From positions 124,001-188,000 of the forward strand of contig NZ_BNJR01000004.1 in assembly GCF_016860605.1 (NCBI RefSeq): 64,000 bases of DNA, given 5' to 3'. Origin of the DNA: Lentilactobacillus fungorum (GTDB lineage: Bacteria; Bacillota; Bacilli; Lactobacillales; Lactobacillaceae). Shown here piece after piece: positions 38,750 to 48,009 of the stretch. Every line of letters begins with the position of its first letter. Position 1 is the first letter of the stretch. The position numbers and the translations under genes were made by a program. The notes beneath the pieces are model-generated. The model had not been told where the DNA came from, made no database searches, and was given only the letters and a program-made list of their open reading frames with translations.

Positions 38750-39988
38750 ATGAGTGAAAATGCAAATAATGATAAAAACGATCTATTAAACGCTTTAAAT
38801 AGCGTTAATGAAGTAAAAGTAGGCGACGTTGTCACCGGTGAAGTTTTGGCTACAGATGATAATCGACAATTAATTGTTGGTATCGAAGGTTCCGGTGTCG
38901 AAGGCGTTGTTCCTGAACGTGAGCTCGCATCTTCACAAAAGTTTGATGATATCAAGCAAGGTGACAAGCTTAAGTTAGTTGTAACATCAAGAATTGGTAG
39001 CGATAAAGAGGGTGGCAGCTTTGTCCTTTCCTCTCGTCAATTAGAAACACGCAAAGTTTGGGATGAATTAGCTGAAAAATCCAAGAATGATGAAACCATT
39101 ACTGCCAAGGTGTCTCAAGCCGTCAAAGGCGGTTTGGTTGTAGACGCTGGTGTTCGTGGCTTTATTCCAGCTTCCATGATCTCCGACCATTTTGTGGATG
39201 ATCTTAATCAATTTAAGGGCCAAGAACTTGAATTGAAGATTATTGAAATTGATCCAGTTGAAAATCGTTTGATCCTTTCACACAAGGCAATTGTCCAAGC
39301 AGAAAAAGCTCAAGAACGTGAAAAGTTAATGGAAACCTTACACGAGGGTGACGTTGTTGAAGGAACCGTTGCTCGGTTAACCAGTTTTGGTGCCTTTGTT
39401 GACCTTGGGGGCATGGATGGCTTGGTTCACGTTTCTCAAATTGCTTATGAACGGGTTGATAAGCCTTCAGACGTTCTTAAAGTTGGCCAAAAAGTTAAGG
39501 TTAAAGTTCTTTCTGTTGATTTTGACCGTAATCGAATTTCACTTTCAATTAAACAAACTCTTCCAGAACCTTGGGACGGAATCGAAGAAAAAGCACCTGT
39601 TGGCAGTGTCCTTGAAGGAACAGTTAAGCGATTAGTTGATTTTGGGGCCTTCGTTGAAGTATTTCCAGGCGTCGAGGGACTGGTTCACATTTCCCAAATT
39701 TCACATGAACATATTGCAACTCCTGGGGATGTGTTAAAAGTCGGTGAAAAGATTCAAGTGAAAGTTTTGGATGTTGATCCTGAAAGAAAGCGATTGGCAC
39801 TTTCCATTAAAGCTTTAACTGATGCACCTGCAGAAGAAAAGCCAAAAAATGATGCACCAAAACGTGCCGCACGCAAGCCACGTCAAAGTTCTAACAATAA
39901 TAATGCGCCTGAAGAAGAAACTGGGTTTACATTAGGCGATATCATTGGTGACGAACTCAAAAAGCACACCGATGACGATAACAAATAA
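38750..39988 (+). CDS. rpsA: 30S ribosomal protein S1 homologue (YpfD-like)
   Basis: A 412-residue protein with four S1 OB domains, shorter than the six-domain S1 of Gram-negatives, as usual in Firmicutes. Domains 3 and 4 are the clearest (VARLTSFGAFVDLGGMDGLV and VKRLVDFGAFVEVFPGVEGL). A charged Lys/Asn tail follows. ATG 38750 has AAGGAGG at 9-nt spacing; an upstream in-frame ATG at 38717 lacks an SD. It may assist mRNA binding to the ribosome. Confidence 0.94.
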   Translation: MSENANNDKNDLLNALNSVNEVKVGDVVTGEVLATDDNRQLIVGIEGSGVEGVVPERELASSQKFDDIKQGDKLKLVVTSRIGSDKEGGSFVLSSRQLETRKVWDELAEKSKNDETITAKVSQAVKGGLVVDAGVRGFIPASMISDHFVDDLNQFKGQELELKIIEIDPVENRLILSHKAIVQAEKAQEREKLMETLHEGDVVEGTVARLTSFGAFVDLGGMDGLVHVSQIAYERVDKPSDVLKVGQKVKVKVLSVDFDRNRISLSIKQTLPEPWDGIEEKAPVGSVLEGTVKRLVDFGAFVEVFPGVEGLVHISQISHEHIATPGDVLKVGEKIQVKVLDVDPERKRLALSIKALTDAPAEEKPKNDAPKRAARKPRQSSNNNNAPEEETGFTLGDIIGDELKKHTDDDNK

Positions 39989-40030
39989 GCTTATCGGCTA
40001 AATTAAATTAATTTTATATCAAGGAACAAT

Positions 40031-40079
40031 AAAAGTGGATGGTGACAAAACCAAGCGTTTGTCCCAGCCACTTTTCTTT
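40031..40079 (+). terminator. Intrinsic terminator after rpsA
   Basis: AAAAGTGG..GGTGACAAA pairs with TTTGTCCCAGCCACTTTT, followed by CTTTC. Probably terminates the cmk-rpsA transcript. Confidence 0.8.
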
Positions 40080-40110
40080 CTGAATACCCAAGTAAGGGAG
40101 GTTATTTAAT

Positions 40111-41418
40111 ATGGCAATGCCAACAGTGGCATTTATCGGCCGACCTAATGTCGGTAAGTCAACCATCTTTAACCGGATTGCTGGTGATCGGATTTCAATT
40201 GTTGAAGACACCCCGGGAGTTACGCGTGACCGAATTTATTCACATGGTGAATGGCTAACAACGAAGTTTGCAATGATCGATACGGGCGGAATCCAAATTA
40301 GTGATGCTCCGTTTAGTACCCAAATTAAAAGTCAAGCTGAAATTGCCATTGATGAGGCTGATGTGATTGTCTTTATTGTGAGCGGTAAAGAAGGGGTGAC
40401 CAGAGATGATGAACAAGTCGCCAAAATCCTTTATCGTAGCAATAAGCCAGTTGTCTTGGCAGTTAACAAGGTCGATAACCCTGAAAACCGTGAAAATATC
40501 TATGACTTTTATTCGCTAGGATTTGGTGACCCGATGCCAATCTCTGGTGTCCATGGTTTGGGAATCGGTGACTTACTGGATAAGGTCGTTGAGGCGTTTC
40601 CTAAAGTAGACGACCAAATCGATAATGATGATATCCGATTTAGCATTATTGGCCGGCCCAACGTTGGTAAGTCATCGTTAGTCAATGCAATTTTAGGTGA
40701 GGATCGCGTTATTGTCTCAGACATTGCTGGGACGACTCGTGACGCAATTGATACGCGCTTTGAAGCTGATGGGATTAAATTTACCATGGTGGATACGGCC
40801 GGCATTCGAAAGCGCGGCAAAGTCTATGAAAATACAGAGCGCTATAGCGTCATGCGAGCTATGAAAGCAATTGATCAAAGCAGCGTTATTTTGTTTGTTA
40901 TCAATGCCGAAGAGGGCATTCGTGAGCAGGATAAAAAGGTTGCCGGATATGCCCATGAAGCTGGAAAAGCGATTATTACCGTGGTGAATAAATGGGATAC
41001 TTTAAAAAAGACCAATCATACGCAGCAAGATTTTGAAACGCTTATTCGAAATGAATTCCAGTACATGGCTTATTCACCGATTATTTTTGTCTCGGCGGTT
41101 ACTAAGCAACGAATTGAAAAATTACCGCAGCTGATTAAGCAGGTTTATGACAACCACGAAAAGCGCGTTCAATCTTCGGCGTTAAACGATGTGATTATGG
41201 ACGCCGTGGCCGTTCACCCAACGCCGACTGTCAATGGCAAACGGCTGAGAATCTATTATGCAACTCAAGTCAAGGCCGGGCCGCCAACGTTTGTCGTTTT
41301 TGTGAATAATCCGGATTTGATGCATTTTTCATATGTTCGGTTTTTGGAAAACCAAATTCGTGAAAATTTTGACTTTTCTGGGACCCCAATTAAAATCATC
41401 AAAAGAAGCCGAAAGTAA
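40111..41418 (+). CDS. der: Ribosome assembly GTPase Der (EngA)
   Basis: Tandem-GTPase needed for 50S assembly. The 435-residue protein has two G1 motifs, [14 protein letters not shown] (near residue 10) and [14 protein letters not shown] (near 182), DTGG and [10 protein letters not shown] as G3, NKVD and NKWD as G4, and a C-terminal KH-like domain. SD GGGAGG upstream. Confidence 0.97.
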   Translation: MAMPTVAFIGRPNVGKSTIFNRIAGDRISIVEDTPGVTRDRIYSHGEWLTTKFAMIDTGGIQISDAPFSTQIKSQAEIAIDEADVIVFIVSGKEGVTRDDEQVAKILYRSNKPVVLAVNKVDNPENRENIYDFYSLGFGDPMPISGVHGLGIGDLLDKVVEAFPKVDDQIDNDDIRFSIIGRPNVGKSSLVNAILGEDRVIVSDIAGTTRDAIDTRFEADGIKFTMVDTAGIRKRGKVYENTERYSVMRAMKAIDQSSVILFVINAEEGIREQDKKVAGYAHEAGKAIITVVNKWDTLKKTNHTQQDFETLIRNEFQYMAYSPIIFVSAVTKQRIEKLPQLIKQVYDNHEKRVQSSALNDVIMDAVAVHPTPTVNGKRLRIYYATQVKAGPPTFVVFVNNPDLMHFSYVRFLENQIRENFDFSGTPIKIIKRSRK

Positions 41419-41487
41419 AGCATTTAGCTCAATTATGACAATCTTGTGTTAATTAGGCGTTTTTGACCACTAAATTCTAATAAAACA

Positions 41488-41516
41488 TTGCAATGACGGC
41501 GTTCTTATGCTATCTT
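41488..41516 (+). promoter_or_regulatory. Promoter of hup
   Basis: TTGCAA (41488-41493), 17-bp spacer ending TGC, TATCTT (41511-41516). Extended -10 features support it. The leader is about 100 nt. Confidence 0.7.
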
Positions 41517-41620
41517 GGAACAAGAAATGATACAAAATGTATTATTTTAGCAATTCTGATTCCAGCGAATCAAGTTTGTGATGTTTTACATACCTATCTT
41601 CGAGGGAGGTGAATACACTC

Positions 41621-41896
41621 ATGGCAAATAAAGCAGAATTGGTAAGCAGCGTTGCTTCTGCAACCGGCTTGACTAAAAAAGATGCTACAGCAGCTGTGGA
41701 TGCCGTATTTGATTCAATCCAAAGCAGTTTGGCAAATGGTGACAAGGTTCAATTGATCGGCTTCGGTAACTTTGAAGTACGTCAACGTGCTGCTCGTAAA
41801 GGCCGCAACCCACAAACAGGTCAAGAAATTCAAATTCCTGCAAGCAAAGTACCAGCTTTCAAACCTGGTAAGGCGCTTAAGGATGCTGTTAAATAA
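41621..41896 (+). CDS. hup: DNA-binding protein HU
   Basis: Nucleoid protein of 91 residues that bends DNA. It has the HU signature [20 protein letters not shown] and the C-terminal [18 protein letters not shown] at 41621 with GGAGGTG at 41605-41611; the in-frame GTG at 41609 overlaps the SD and is rejected. Confidence 0.98.
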   Translation: MANKAELVSSVASATGLTKKDATAAVDAVFDSIQSSLANGDKVQLIGFGNFEVRQRAARKGRNPQTGQEIQIPASKVPAFKPGKALKDAVK

Positions 41897-41908
41897 TATT
41901 CATCTGTT

Positions 41909-41943
41909 AAGCCAGAACGGCATTTGTCGGGCTGGCTTTTTTG
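41909..41943 (+). terminator. Intrinsic terminator after hup
   Basis: AAGCCAG..CGG pairs with CGGGCTGGCTT, followed by T run at 41938-41942. Confidence 0.8.
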
Positions 41944-41964
41944 ATACCTTAATGGAGGACTGCT

Positions 41965-43227
41965 ATGACTTATTCACAAACGGCCTTGGATCAGCTTGAA
42001 GGCGGCCAATTAGAAGCATTCAAGCAATCGTTTCAATTGGCTTTAAATCATGACGACGATGATATGCTGTACTCACTGGCAGAAGAACTTTATTCGTTGG
42101 GATTTTCAACCTACTCAAAGACTATTTACGAAAAACTGCTCAAGAAATTTCCATCAGATGATAATTTAAAAATTAATCTTGCAGAAATTGCAATTGATGA
42201 TGACCACGACGATCAAGCACTTAACTATTTATCTCAGGTTACAAAAGATTCCCCCGAATATGTGCGTTCCTTGCTTGTCTCAGCAGATTTATACCAGACT
42301 CAAGAGCTATTTGAGATTAGCGAGCAAAAGCTCTTAGAAGCGCGAAATTTGGCGCCTGATGAACCAGTTATTTTATTTGCGCTGGCTGAATTTTATTTTA
42401 CGACTCGAAATTATCGCAAGGCAATTAATCTTTATTTGACGCTTATCAAGTCTGGTACTCTTGAAATGTCTCAAGTAAACTTAGTCGAACGGTTAGGGGT
42501 TTCGTATGCCGAAATTGGTAAATTTGAACAAGCAATTGGTTATTTAGAGCAAATTAAACCAGTGAATATGAATAGCGATGTCAAGTTCGAGTTAGCCTTT
42601 ACTTACTTTAACTTAAAGGATGACCAAAAAGCCGTGAAAGCCTTCGAAGACTTGCGCGATTCTGATCCCCAATACAGCTCGTTATATCCTTATTTAGCCG
42701 ATGCTTTGGTTCGCTTAAAGCGGGTTGATGAGGCATTGAAGGTGATTCAAGAAGGGATTGCCATCGACCAATATAATGAAAAAATTTGGCAGAAGGCTGG
42801 CCAAATTGCTCAAATGGCCGGCCAAGAGGACCTATCTCTAAAATACCTTCTAAAAGGCCGAGAAATCGCTCCTGATGACATGGAAATCTTAACTTTAATA
42901 TCTGACTGGTATATTGCTCATGAACGTTACAGCGACAATTTGACGCTTTTAGAACCAGTTGTCGAAGATCAGGTGTTTGATGCTCATTTAGCCTTTAATT
43001 TAGCTAGGTCGTATCAGGCAGTTGGTAAGACCAAATTAGCCGCTAATAATTATGAAACGGCTGCCCATGAATTGGGAGACAATCCGAACTTCTTGAAACA
43101 TGCGGCTTTATTTTACCGAGAAGCTGGCAACATCACTAAAGAAAAAACTTATTTGAAAAAATATATTGACTTGGTGCCGGATGATCTCGAAATGGCGTCG
43201 ATGTACGATGAAGACATGAATATCTAA
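41965..43227 (+). CDS. TPR-repeat protein (YpiA-like)
   Basis: A 420-residue protein made almost entirely of tetratricopeptide repeats (for example ALAEFYFTTRNYRKAINLYL and AYAEIGKFEQAIGYLEQI), with no membrane segment. It is probably a cytosolic interaction scaffold. The same gene follows hup in Bacillus (ypiA region). Partner is unknown. It ends 19 bp from the convergent yitT gene with no visible terminator. Confidence 0.85.
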   Translation: MTYSQTALDQLEGGQLEAFKQSFQLALNHDDDDMLYSLAEELYSLGFSTYSKTIYEKLLKKFPSDDNLKINLAEIAIDDDHDDQALNYLSQVTKDSPEYVRSLLVSADLYQTQELFEISEQKLLEARNLAPDEPVILFALAEFYFTTRNYRKAINLYLTLIKSGTLEMSQVNLVERLGVSYAEIGKFEQAIGYLEQIKPVNMNSDVKFELAFTYFNLKDDQKAVKAFEDLRDSDPQYSSLYPYLADALVRLKRVDEALKVIQEGIAIDQYNEKIWQKAGQIAQMAGQEDLSLKYLLKGREIAPDDMEILTLISDWYIAHERYSDNLTLLEPVVEDQVFDAHLAFNLARSYQAVGKTKLAANNYETAAHELGDNPNFLKHAALFYREAGNITKEKTYLKKYIDLVPDDLEMASMYDEDMNI

Positions 43228-43246
43228 AAAAAATAAATAATAAGCG

Positions 43247-44131
43247 TTATAAAATTCGGAATTTCTTTGGCCGTTTATAAGTAAAGCCTTCACCAATTGC
43301 TTCGTTAACGTTGATGATTGAAATAAAGGCTTCTTGATCGATGGATTCTACTAGTTGTTTTAAACTGTGGAGTTCACTGGGCGAAACAACACAGTAAATG
43401 ACTTGCTTGGCATTATGCGAGTAGCCACCCTCAGCATTTAGGAAAGTTACCCCGCGACTTAATTCGTCTTGGATTGCGGTGGAAATAGCGTTGGATTCAT
43501 TACTAATAATTATAATCCCGCGAGCTGTATAAGCTCCTTGCTGGGTGAAATTGACAATAACGGAAAAAATCCATACGTAAATCAACGTGTAAGCCATTTG
43601 CCGAACATCCAAGTAAATTAACGAAGATAGCAAAACAATGACGTCAATGGTTAATAAAGTTTGCCCCATTTGAATACCTTTAAATCGCTCGAATAAACGG
43701 GCAACAATGTCAACACCACCGGTAGTTCCCCCAAAGCGATAGACAATCCCACAGCCAAAGCCGCCAAAAAGTCCGGCGCCAATTGCCGATAGAAGTAAGT
43801 CGTGTTGAATATTAATCACAATTGGAACCCGCTGCCAAACCCACAAAAAGATTGCCAGCATGATCGTACCATACAGCGTGTAAAACATATCTTTTTTGCC
43901 AAGAAAACGATAGCCGATAATAAACAGCGGAATGTTAACCAAAATAGTCGAGTAGGCAGGATCGAGGTGAAATAAGGCCCTTAGTATCAAGGTGATCCCC
44001 GTTACGCCGCCGTCTGCTAGGTGGTTGTAAATGTTAAAGAAGACAATACCAAATGAATAAATTGCAGTTCCCAGCGCAATGATGATTAAATCGATTAGCG
44101 AAATGTTTAAATGAAATTGTTTTTGTGCCAT
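43247..44131 (-). CDS. YitT-family membrane protein
   Basis: A 294-residue protein with about five N-terminal membrane helices (residues 10-190) including GGFGCGIVYRFGGTTGGVDI, a conserved Gly-rich YitT motif, and a C-terminal DUF2179 domain (about 205-285). Function of the family is unknown. SD AGGAGGA at complement of 44138-44144. The five-unit repeat array abuts this SD. It is a paralogue of the partial gene at the start of the window. Confidence 0.9.
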   Translation of the reverse strand: MAQKQFHLNISLIDLIIIALGTAIYSFGIVFFNIYNHLADGGVTGITLILRALFHLDPAYSTILVNIPLFIIGYRFLGKKDMFYTLYGTIMLAIFLWVWQRVPIVINIQHDLLLSAIGAGLFGGFGCGIVYRFGGTTGGVDIVARLFERFKGIQMGQTLLTIDVIVLLSSLIYLDVRQMAYTLIYVWIFSVIVNFTQQGAYTARGIIIISNESNAISTAIQDELSRGVTFLNAEGGYSHNAKQVIYCVVSPSELHSLKQLVESIDQEAFISIINVNEAIGEGFTYKRPKKFRIL

Positions 44132-44144
44132 CGTTTTTCCTCCT

Positions 44145-44269
44145 AAATAAAGTGAGCGGAGCCAGGCGCTTAGAAAGCGGAGCGTAAGTCTCCTCTAACG
44201 AAAATTCCCGGTTTTGGAATTTTTGTTAGAGGTGCTTACGTGTAGCTTTCTGCCTGGCGTAGCTGTCCT
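44145..44269 (-). repeat. SD-docked hairpin repeat, unit 1 of 5 (site C, SD-proximal)
   Basis: A 125-bp unit. On the plus strand it runs from AAATAAAGTGAGCGG to AGCTGTCCT. Inner arms CCTCTAACGAAAATTCC (44192-44208) and GGAATTTTTGTTAGAGG (44216-44232) form a 17-bp stem with one G-T pair. Outer arms share CCAGGC and AGAAAGC. Nearly identical to the proximal unit before trmK. Confidence 0.9.
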
Positions 44270-44391
44270 ACAAAGTGAGCGAAGCAAAGCGCTTAGAAAC
44301 TGGAGCATAAGGCATCTTGACCAGAAATCCCGGGTTTGGATTTTTGGCCAAAATGTTTTATGCGGAAGTTTCTGCTTTGCGCAGCTGTCCT
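44270..44391 (-). repeat. SD-docked hairpin repeat, unit 2 of 5 (site C)
   Basis: A 122-bp unit of the GCAAAGC subtype ending AGCTGTCCT. Inner arms CATCTTGACCAGAAATCC and GGATTTTTGGCCAAAATG pair at about 16 of 18 positions. Closely related to the middle unit before trmK. Confidence 0.88.
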
Positions 44392-44516
44392 AAAAAAAGT
44401 GAGCGAAGCAAAGCGGTTAGAAGTCGGAGTGTAAGTCTCCTTGGCGGGAAATTCCCGGGCCTGGAATTTTTCGCCAAGGTGCTTACGTGCAGCCTTCTGC
44501 TTTGCACAGCTGTCCT
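44392..44516 (-). repeat. SD-docked hairpin repeat, unit 3 of 5 (site C)
   Basis: A 125-bp unit. Inner arms CCTTGGCGGGAAATTCC and GGAATTTTTCGCCAAGG form a full 17-bp stem with two G-T pairs. Compared with unit 1, five neighbouring base pairs are changed on both sides. Confidence 0.88.
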
Positions 44517-44628
44517 AATAAAGTGAACGGAACAAAGCGATTAGAAATGGCATCTAAGCTGGTCTACCGGGCTTAGGTTTGGGGATAAGTCAGCTTAGAT
44601 GCAGTTTTCTGTTTTGCGCAGTTATCCT
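44517..44628 (-). repeat. SD-docked hairpin repeat, unit 4 of 5 (site C)
   Basis: A 112-bp diverged unit ending AGTTATCCT. A different perfect stem GCATCTAAGCTG (44550-44561) with CAGCTTAGATGC (44591-44602) replaces the inner stem of units 1-3. The apical ACCGGGCTT is retained. Confidence 0.82.
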
Positions 44629-44750
44629 AAAAAATGACCGAAACAAAGTAATTAAAAAGCAGTGCATAAAGTCCCCCAGCCGGAATTTCCGGGCTAGAAA
44701 TTTTTAGCGGAGGTGCTTTCATGCAGCTTTCTGTTCTGCAGCGTCATCCT
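44629..44750 (-). repeat. SD-docked hairpin repeat, unit 5 of 5 (site C, distal)
   Basis: A 122-bp unit, the most degenerate of the array; it begins AAAAAATGACCGAAAC and ends CGTCATCCT. Pairing of the inner arms is weakened. It lies farthest from the yitT SD and nearest cca. Confidence 0.78.
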
Positions 44751-44831
44751 AAAAGTCCCGAGTTATCATATCAATTTTACGTCTAAATTGGCAATCTTGG
44801 CGACCCCTTTTTCATCTGGTGATAATTCTGG

Positions 44832-44837
44832 TAAAAT
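44832..44837 (+). promoter_or_regulatory. -10 element of a probable cca promoter
   Basis: TAAAAT preceded by CTGG, just outside the repeat array and about 38 bp before the preferred cca start. -35 is poor (TTTTTC at 44808-44813). Confidence 0.45.
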
Positions 44838-44874
44838 TGATTACGGACTAAATACAAAATGGATGGCGATTATC

Positions 44875-46083
44875 GTGAAAATAAGCAAGATTCCAAACGA
44901 ATTTCAAGAAGCCCTGCCAATTCTTCGAAAGATTGAACAGGCCGGCTTTGAAGCATACTTTGTCGGCGGTTCAGTTCGAGATACACTCTTGGGACGGCCT
45001 ATTCATGATGTCGACATTGCTACCAGTGCTTATCCAAGCGAAGTCAAAAGTCTGTTTCGGCGGACTGTCGATACCGGCATTGAGCATGGAACGGTGATGA
45101 TTTTGGATCACGGGACTGGATATGAAGTAACAACTTTTCGAACGGAATCCGGTTATCAAGATTATCGGCGGCCGGATCATGTCAAATTTGTTAGATCACT
45201 TAAGGAAGATCTTAAACGCCGAGATTTTACGATCAACGCGCTGGCAATGAGCGAAAACGGTCAAATTACCGACCTATTCGGTGGCTTGGCAGACATGGCT
45301 GCCCACGTTATTAAAGCCGTTGGTGACCCTAATGAACGCTTTAACGAGGATGCGCTGCGAATGATGCGAGCAGTCCGGTTTGCAAGCCAATTGGATTTTA
45401 AAATCGAAGCCAACACTTTAGCCGGTATTTCGCGGCATAGCCAACTACTGGAAAAAATTGCCGTTGAACGAATTCATGCTGAATTTGTCAAAATGATGAT
45501 GGGAAAAGATGCCAAGCGCGGACTGGATCTAACCCTAATCACGAATTTGTATCGCCATATGCCCGGTTTTGCTTCAAAAAAAGCCCAACTGCAGGCGATT
45601 GCCACGACTGGATTTTCGGTTCAAAATGAGGTACAGGTTTGGGCCCTGCTAGCCTTTTATTTCAATGATCATTCAGAACAAATTAAACGATTTTTAAAAG
45701 CATGGAAATCTGCGAATCAGGTGATTGAAGATGTTATACTAACTACTGAGTTACTGTTTAAGATGACGGCAGATGACGTTTCAAATTGGGATTTATATCG
45801 AGCCGGTCAAAGGAATGTTCAAAATGCCGTTACAATTTTAAATGCTGGTGGCACAACATCGTTTTCCGATTATTTAAACGATTACGATCAACTACCAATT
45901 ACCAACAAAAAACAACTTCAGATTACTGGCGGCGAACTCATCAAAGCTGGGATTTTATCGCCCAGCCCACTTTTGGGTCAAACACTCAATTATCTGGAAA
46001 AAGCCGTCGTGCAGGCAGAAGTTACCAACGAAAAACAAGCACTGATCGCGGCAGTCAGCCATTTTGTAAATGGAGATGATTAA
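44875..46083 (+). CDS. cca: CCA tRNA nucleotidyltransferase
   Basis: Adds or repairs the CCA 3' end of tRNAs. The 402-residue class II enzyme has VGGSVRDTLLGRPIHDVDIA with the DxD metal site, RRDFTINALAM and the RFNEDALRMMRAVRFA motif. The start is uncertain: GTG at 44875 has GGATGG at 44860-44865 as a possible SD, ATG at 44863 would add four residues, and a longer in-frame extension would run back through the repeat array and is rejected. Followed after 3 bp by the ABC-F gene. Confidence 0.94.
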   Translation: MKISKIPNEFQEALPILRKIEQAGFEAYFVGGSVRDTLLGRPIHDVDIATSAYPSEVKSLFRRTVDTGIEHGTVMILDHGTGYEVTTFRTESGYQDYRRPDHVKFVRSLKEDLKRRDFTINALAMSENGQITDLFGGLADMAAHVIKAVGDPNERFNEDALRMMRAVRFASQLDFKIEANTLAGISRHSQLLEKIAVERIHAEFVKMMMGKDAKRGLDLTLITNLYRHMPGFASKKAQLQAIATTGFSVQNEVQVWALLAFYFNDHSEQIKRFLKAWKSANQVIEDVILTTELLFKMTADDVSNWDLYRAGQRNVQNAVTILNAGGTTSFSDYLNDYDQLPITNKKQLQITGGELIKAGILSPSPLLGQTLNYLEKAVVQAEVTNEKQALIAAVSHFVNGDD

Positions 46084-46086
46084 TTA

Positions 46087-47988
46087 ATGGAAACAATGCG
46101 GGTTGAAGGACTTACCAAGACGTATGGCGAAAAGACCCTGTTTGATCAGTTAAACTTTATGATTAATGAGCACGATCGGATTGGCTTAATTGGTACAAAT
46201 GGCAGCGGTAAAACATCATTATTAAACGCCATTTCTGGGGTTGACCATGATTCAAGCGGCCAAATTATCACGTCCAAAGCATATACGATTGGTTATCTAA
46301 CCCAGGATCCCGAATTAAATAATGATTTATCGATTATGGATGCAGTTTTTTCAGGTTCTCAGAAGGTTTATCAGACCATCCGCAACTACGAACAGGCACT
46401 TAACGCTTATTCGATTCATCCAAACGACCCGGCTGCTTTGAAACGCTACACAAAGGCTGAGGCGCGAATGAATGAGGAAGATGCTTGGAATGCTCAAAGT
46501 GATGTTAAAACAATTTTAACCCAGCTAAAGATTGATGATGACCAACAAAAAGTAGGTGACTTATCTGGTGGTCAACGGCGGCGAGTTGGTCTTGCTCAAG
46601 TGTTGATTCAATCGCCTGACTTATTATTACTTGATGAGCCAACTAACCATTTGGATTTTGACTCAATTGATTGGCTGCAAAATTATTTGGCTGGTTACAA
46701 AGGTTCTTTGATTGTCGTCACCCATGATCGCTACTTCTTGGATCAAGTGGCTAATAAGATTTGGGAACTTTCCTTTGGCAAACTCTATGAATACGAAGGC
46801 AACTACCAGGACTACGTTGCCCAAAAAGCAACTCGGGTTCAAGGGGCCATTGAAGCCCAACATAAAACGCAGCAATTGTATAAAGCTGAATTGGCATGGA
46901 TGAAAACGGGGGCTAAAGCGCGATCCACTAAACAGCAAGCCCGCATTAACCGGTTTAATGATTTAAAGAAAAATGTGAACACCTTGCAGCTAGACCAAGA
47001 TGTTGATATTTCACTTGGCCAGACGCGGCTGGGCAAAGAAGTTATCAATATCAAAAACGCTAACTTAACGATCGCCAATCAAACGATCCTAAAGAATTTT
47101 GACTTATTGGTTCAGCCAAATGAACGAATTGGCATTAGCGGTGAAAATGGAGCTGGCAAGACCAGTCTTTTAAACGTCATTGCGGGTCGCCTTAAATTGG
47201 ATTCTGGTATCATAAAGATTGGCGAAACTGTTAAAATGGCGTATTATACTCAGTTAACTGAACCCATTCCAGAAGATAAGCGGGTGATTAACTACCTAAG
47301 TGAAATCGGCCAGCAGGTGACTGATAAAGAGGGTCAAAAGATCAGTGTGACAGAATTATTGGAACAATTTTTATTCCCACGGTTCATGCATGGAACCCTG
47401 ATTCGTAAATTGTCTGGTGGCGAAAAGCGACGGCTGTATTTATTGAAACTTTTGATGCAGCAGCCAAACGTTTTGTTACTGGATGAGCCGACTAATGATT
47501 TAGACATCGCCACGCTAACGGTTTTAGAAGATTATATTTCTAAATTTCAAGGAACGGTTATCACGGTCTCTCATGACCGGTATTTTTTGGATAAGGTGGC
47601 CGATCGGTTATTAATTTTTGATGGCGATGGGGTGATTGAAGAACATCGTGGCCGATTTAGTGATTATTTGACTAAAAAGCGTCAGTTAAACAAACAAAAA
47701 AGTCGAAATGCTAAGCCCAAGCCAGCTAAACAACCAACCACCAATGATGCCGCTTCCCAAAAACCGCAAAAGAAAAAGCTAACCTATGCCGAGCAGTTAG
47801 AGTACAGTCACATTGAATCGGATATTGATAAACTTGAAACACAGCAAAGTGATATTGACAAGCAAATGCAGTCAAATGGCAGCGATTATGATAAATTAGC
47901 TGACTTGCAGGCTCAAAAAGATCAATTAGAATCAGAAATTGACCAGAAAATTAAACGTTGGGAATATTTGAGTGAGTACGCTGAGTAA
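46087..47988 (+). CDS. ABC-F ATPase, Uup-like
   Basis: Soluble twin-ATPase of 633 residues without membrane domains. First cassette: GTNGSGKTSLLNAIS, LSGGQRRRVGLAQVL, LLLDEPTNHLD. Second cassette: GENGAGKTSLLNVI, LSGGEKRRLYLLKLL, LLLDEPTNDLD. A linker (about 240-305) and a C-terminal coiled coil (about 540-633, rich in Lys, Gln, Asp) match the Uup subgroup. ABC-F proteins act on ribosomes; Uup-type members may also affect DNA stability. Whether it gives antibiotic resistance cannot be told from sequence. Confidence 0.92.
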   Translation: METMRVEGLTKTYGEKTLFDQLNFMINEHDRIGLIGTNGSGKTSLLNAISGVDHDSSGQIITSKAYTIGYLTQDPELNNDLSIMDAVFSGSQKVYQTIRNYEQALNAYSIHPNDPAALKRYTKAEARMNEEDAWNAQSDVKTILTQLKIDDDQQKVGDLSGGQRRRVGLAQVLIQSPDLLLLDEPTNHLDFDSIDWLQNYLAGYKGSLIVVTHDRYFLDQVANKIWELSFGKLYEYEGNYQDYVAQKATRVQGAIEAQHKTQQLYKAELAWMKTGAKARSTKQQARINRFNDLKKNVNTLQLDQDVDISLGQTRLGKEVINIKNANLTIANQTILKNFDLLVQPNERIGISGENGAGKTSLLNVIAGRLKLDSGIIKIGETVKMAYYTQLTEPIPEDKRVINYLSEIGQQVTDKEGQKISVTELLEQFLFPRFMHGTLIRKLSGGEKRRLYLLKLLMQQPNVLLLDEPTNDLDIATLTVLEDYISKFQGTVITVSHDRYFLDKVADRLLIFDGDGVIEEHRGRFSDYLTKKRQLNKQKSRNAKPKPAKQPTTNDAASQKPQKKKLTYAEQLEYSHIESDIDKLETQQSDIDKQMQSNGSDYDKLADLQAQKDQLESEIDQKIKRWEYLSEYAE

Positions 47989-48009
47989 TAAAGTAAAAGG
48001 AGAATTGCC

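Noticed and set aside
44317-44526. Open frame of 69 codons inside the repeat array
   Set aside because: It runs through palindromic repeat units, has no SD and no family resemblance.
44145-44750. Tandem array that could be taken for a CRISPR array
   Set aside because: Units are 112-125 bp, self-complementary and joined directly without unique spacers; no cas genes are near.
44713-44874. Longer N-terminal extension of cca
   Set aside because: It would begin inside repeat unit 5, and the conserved protein starts only after 44875.
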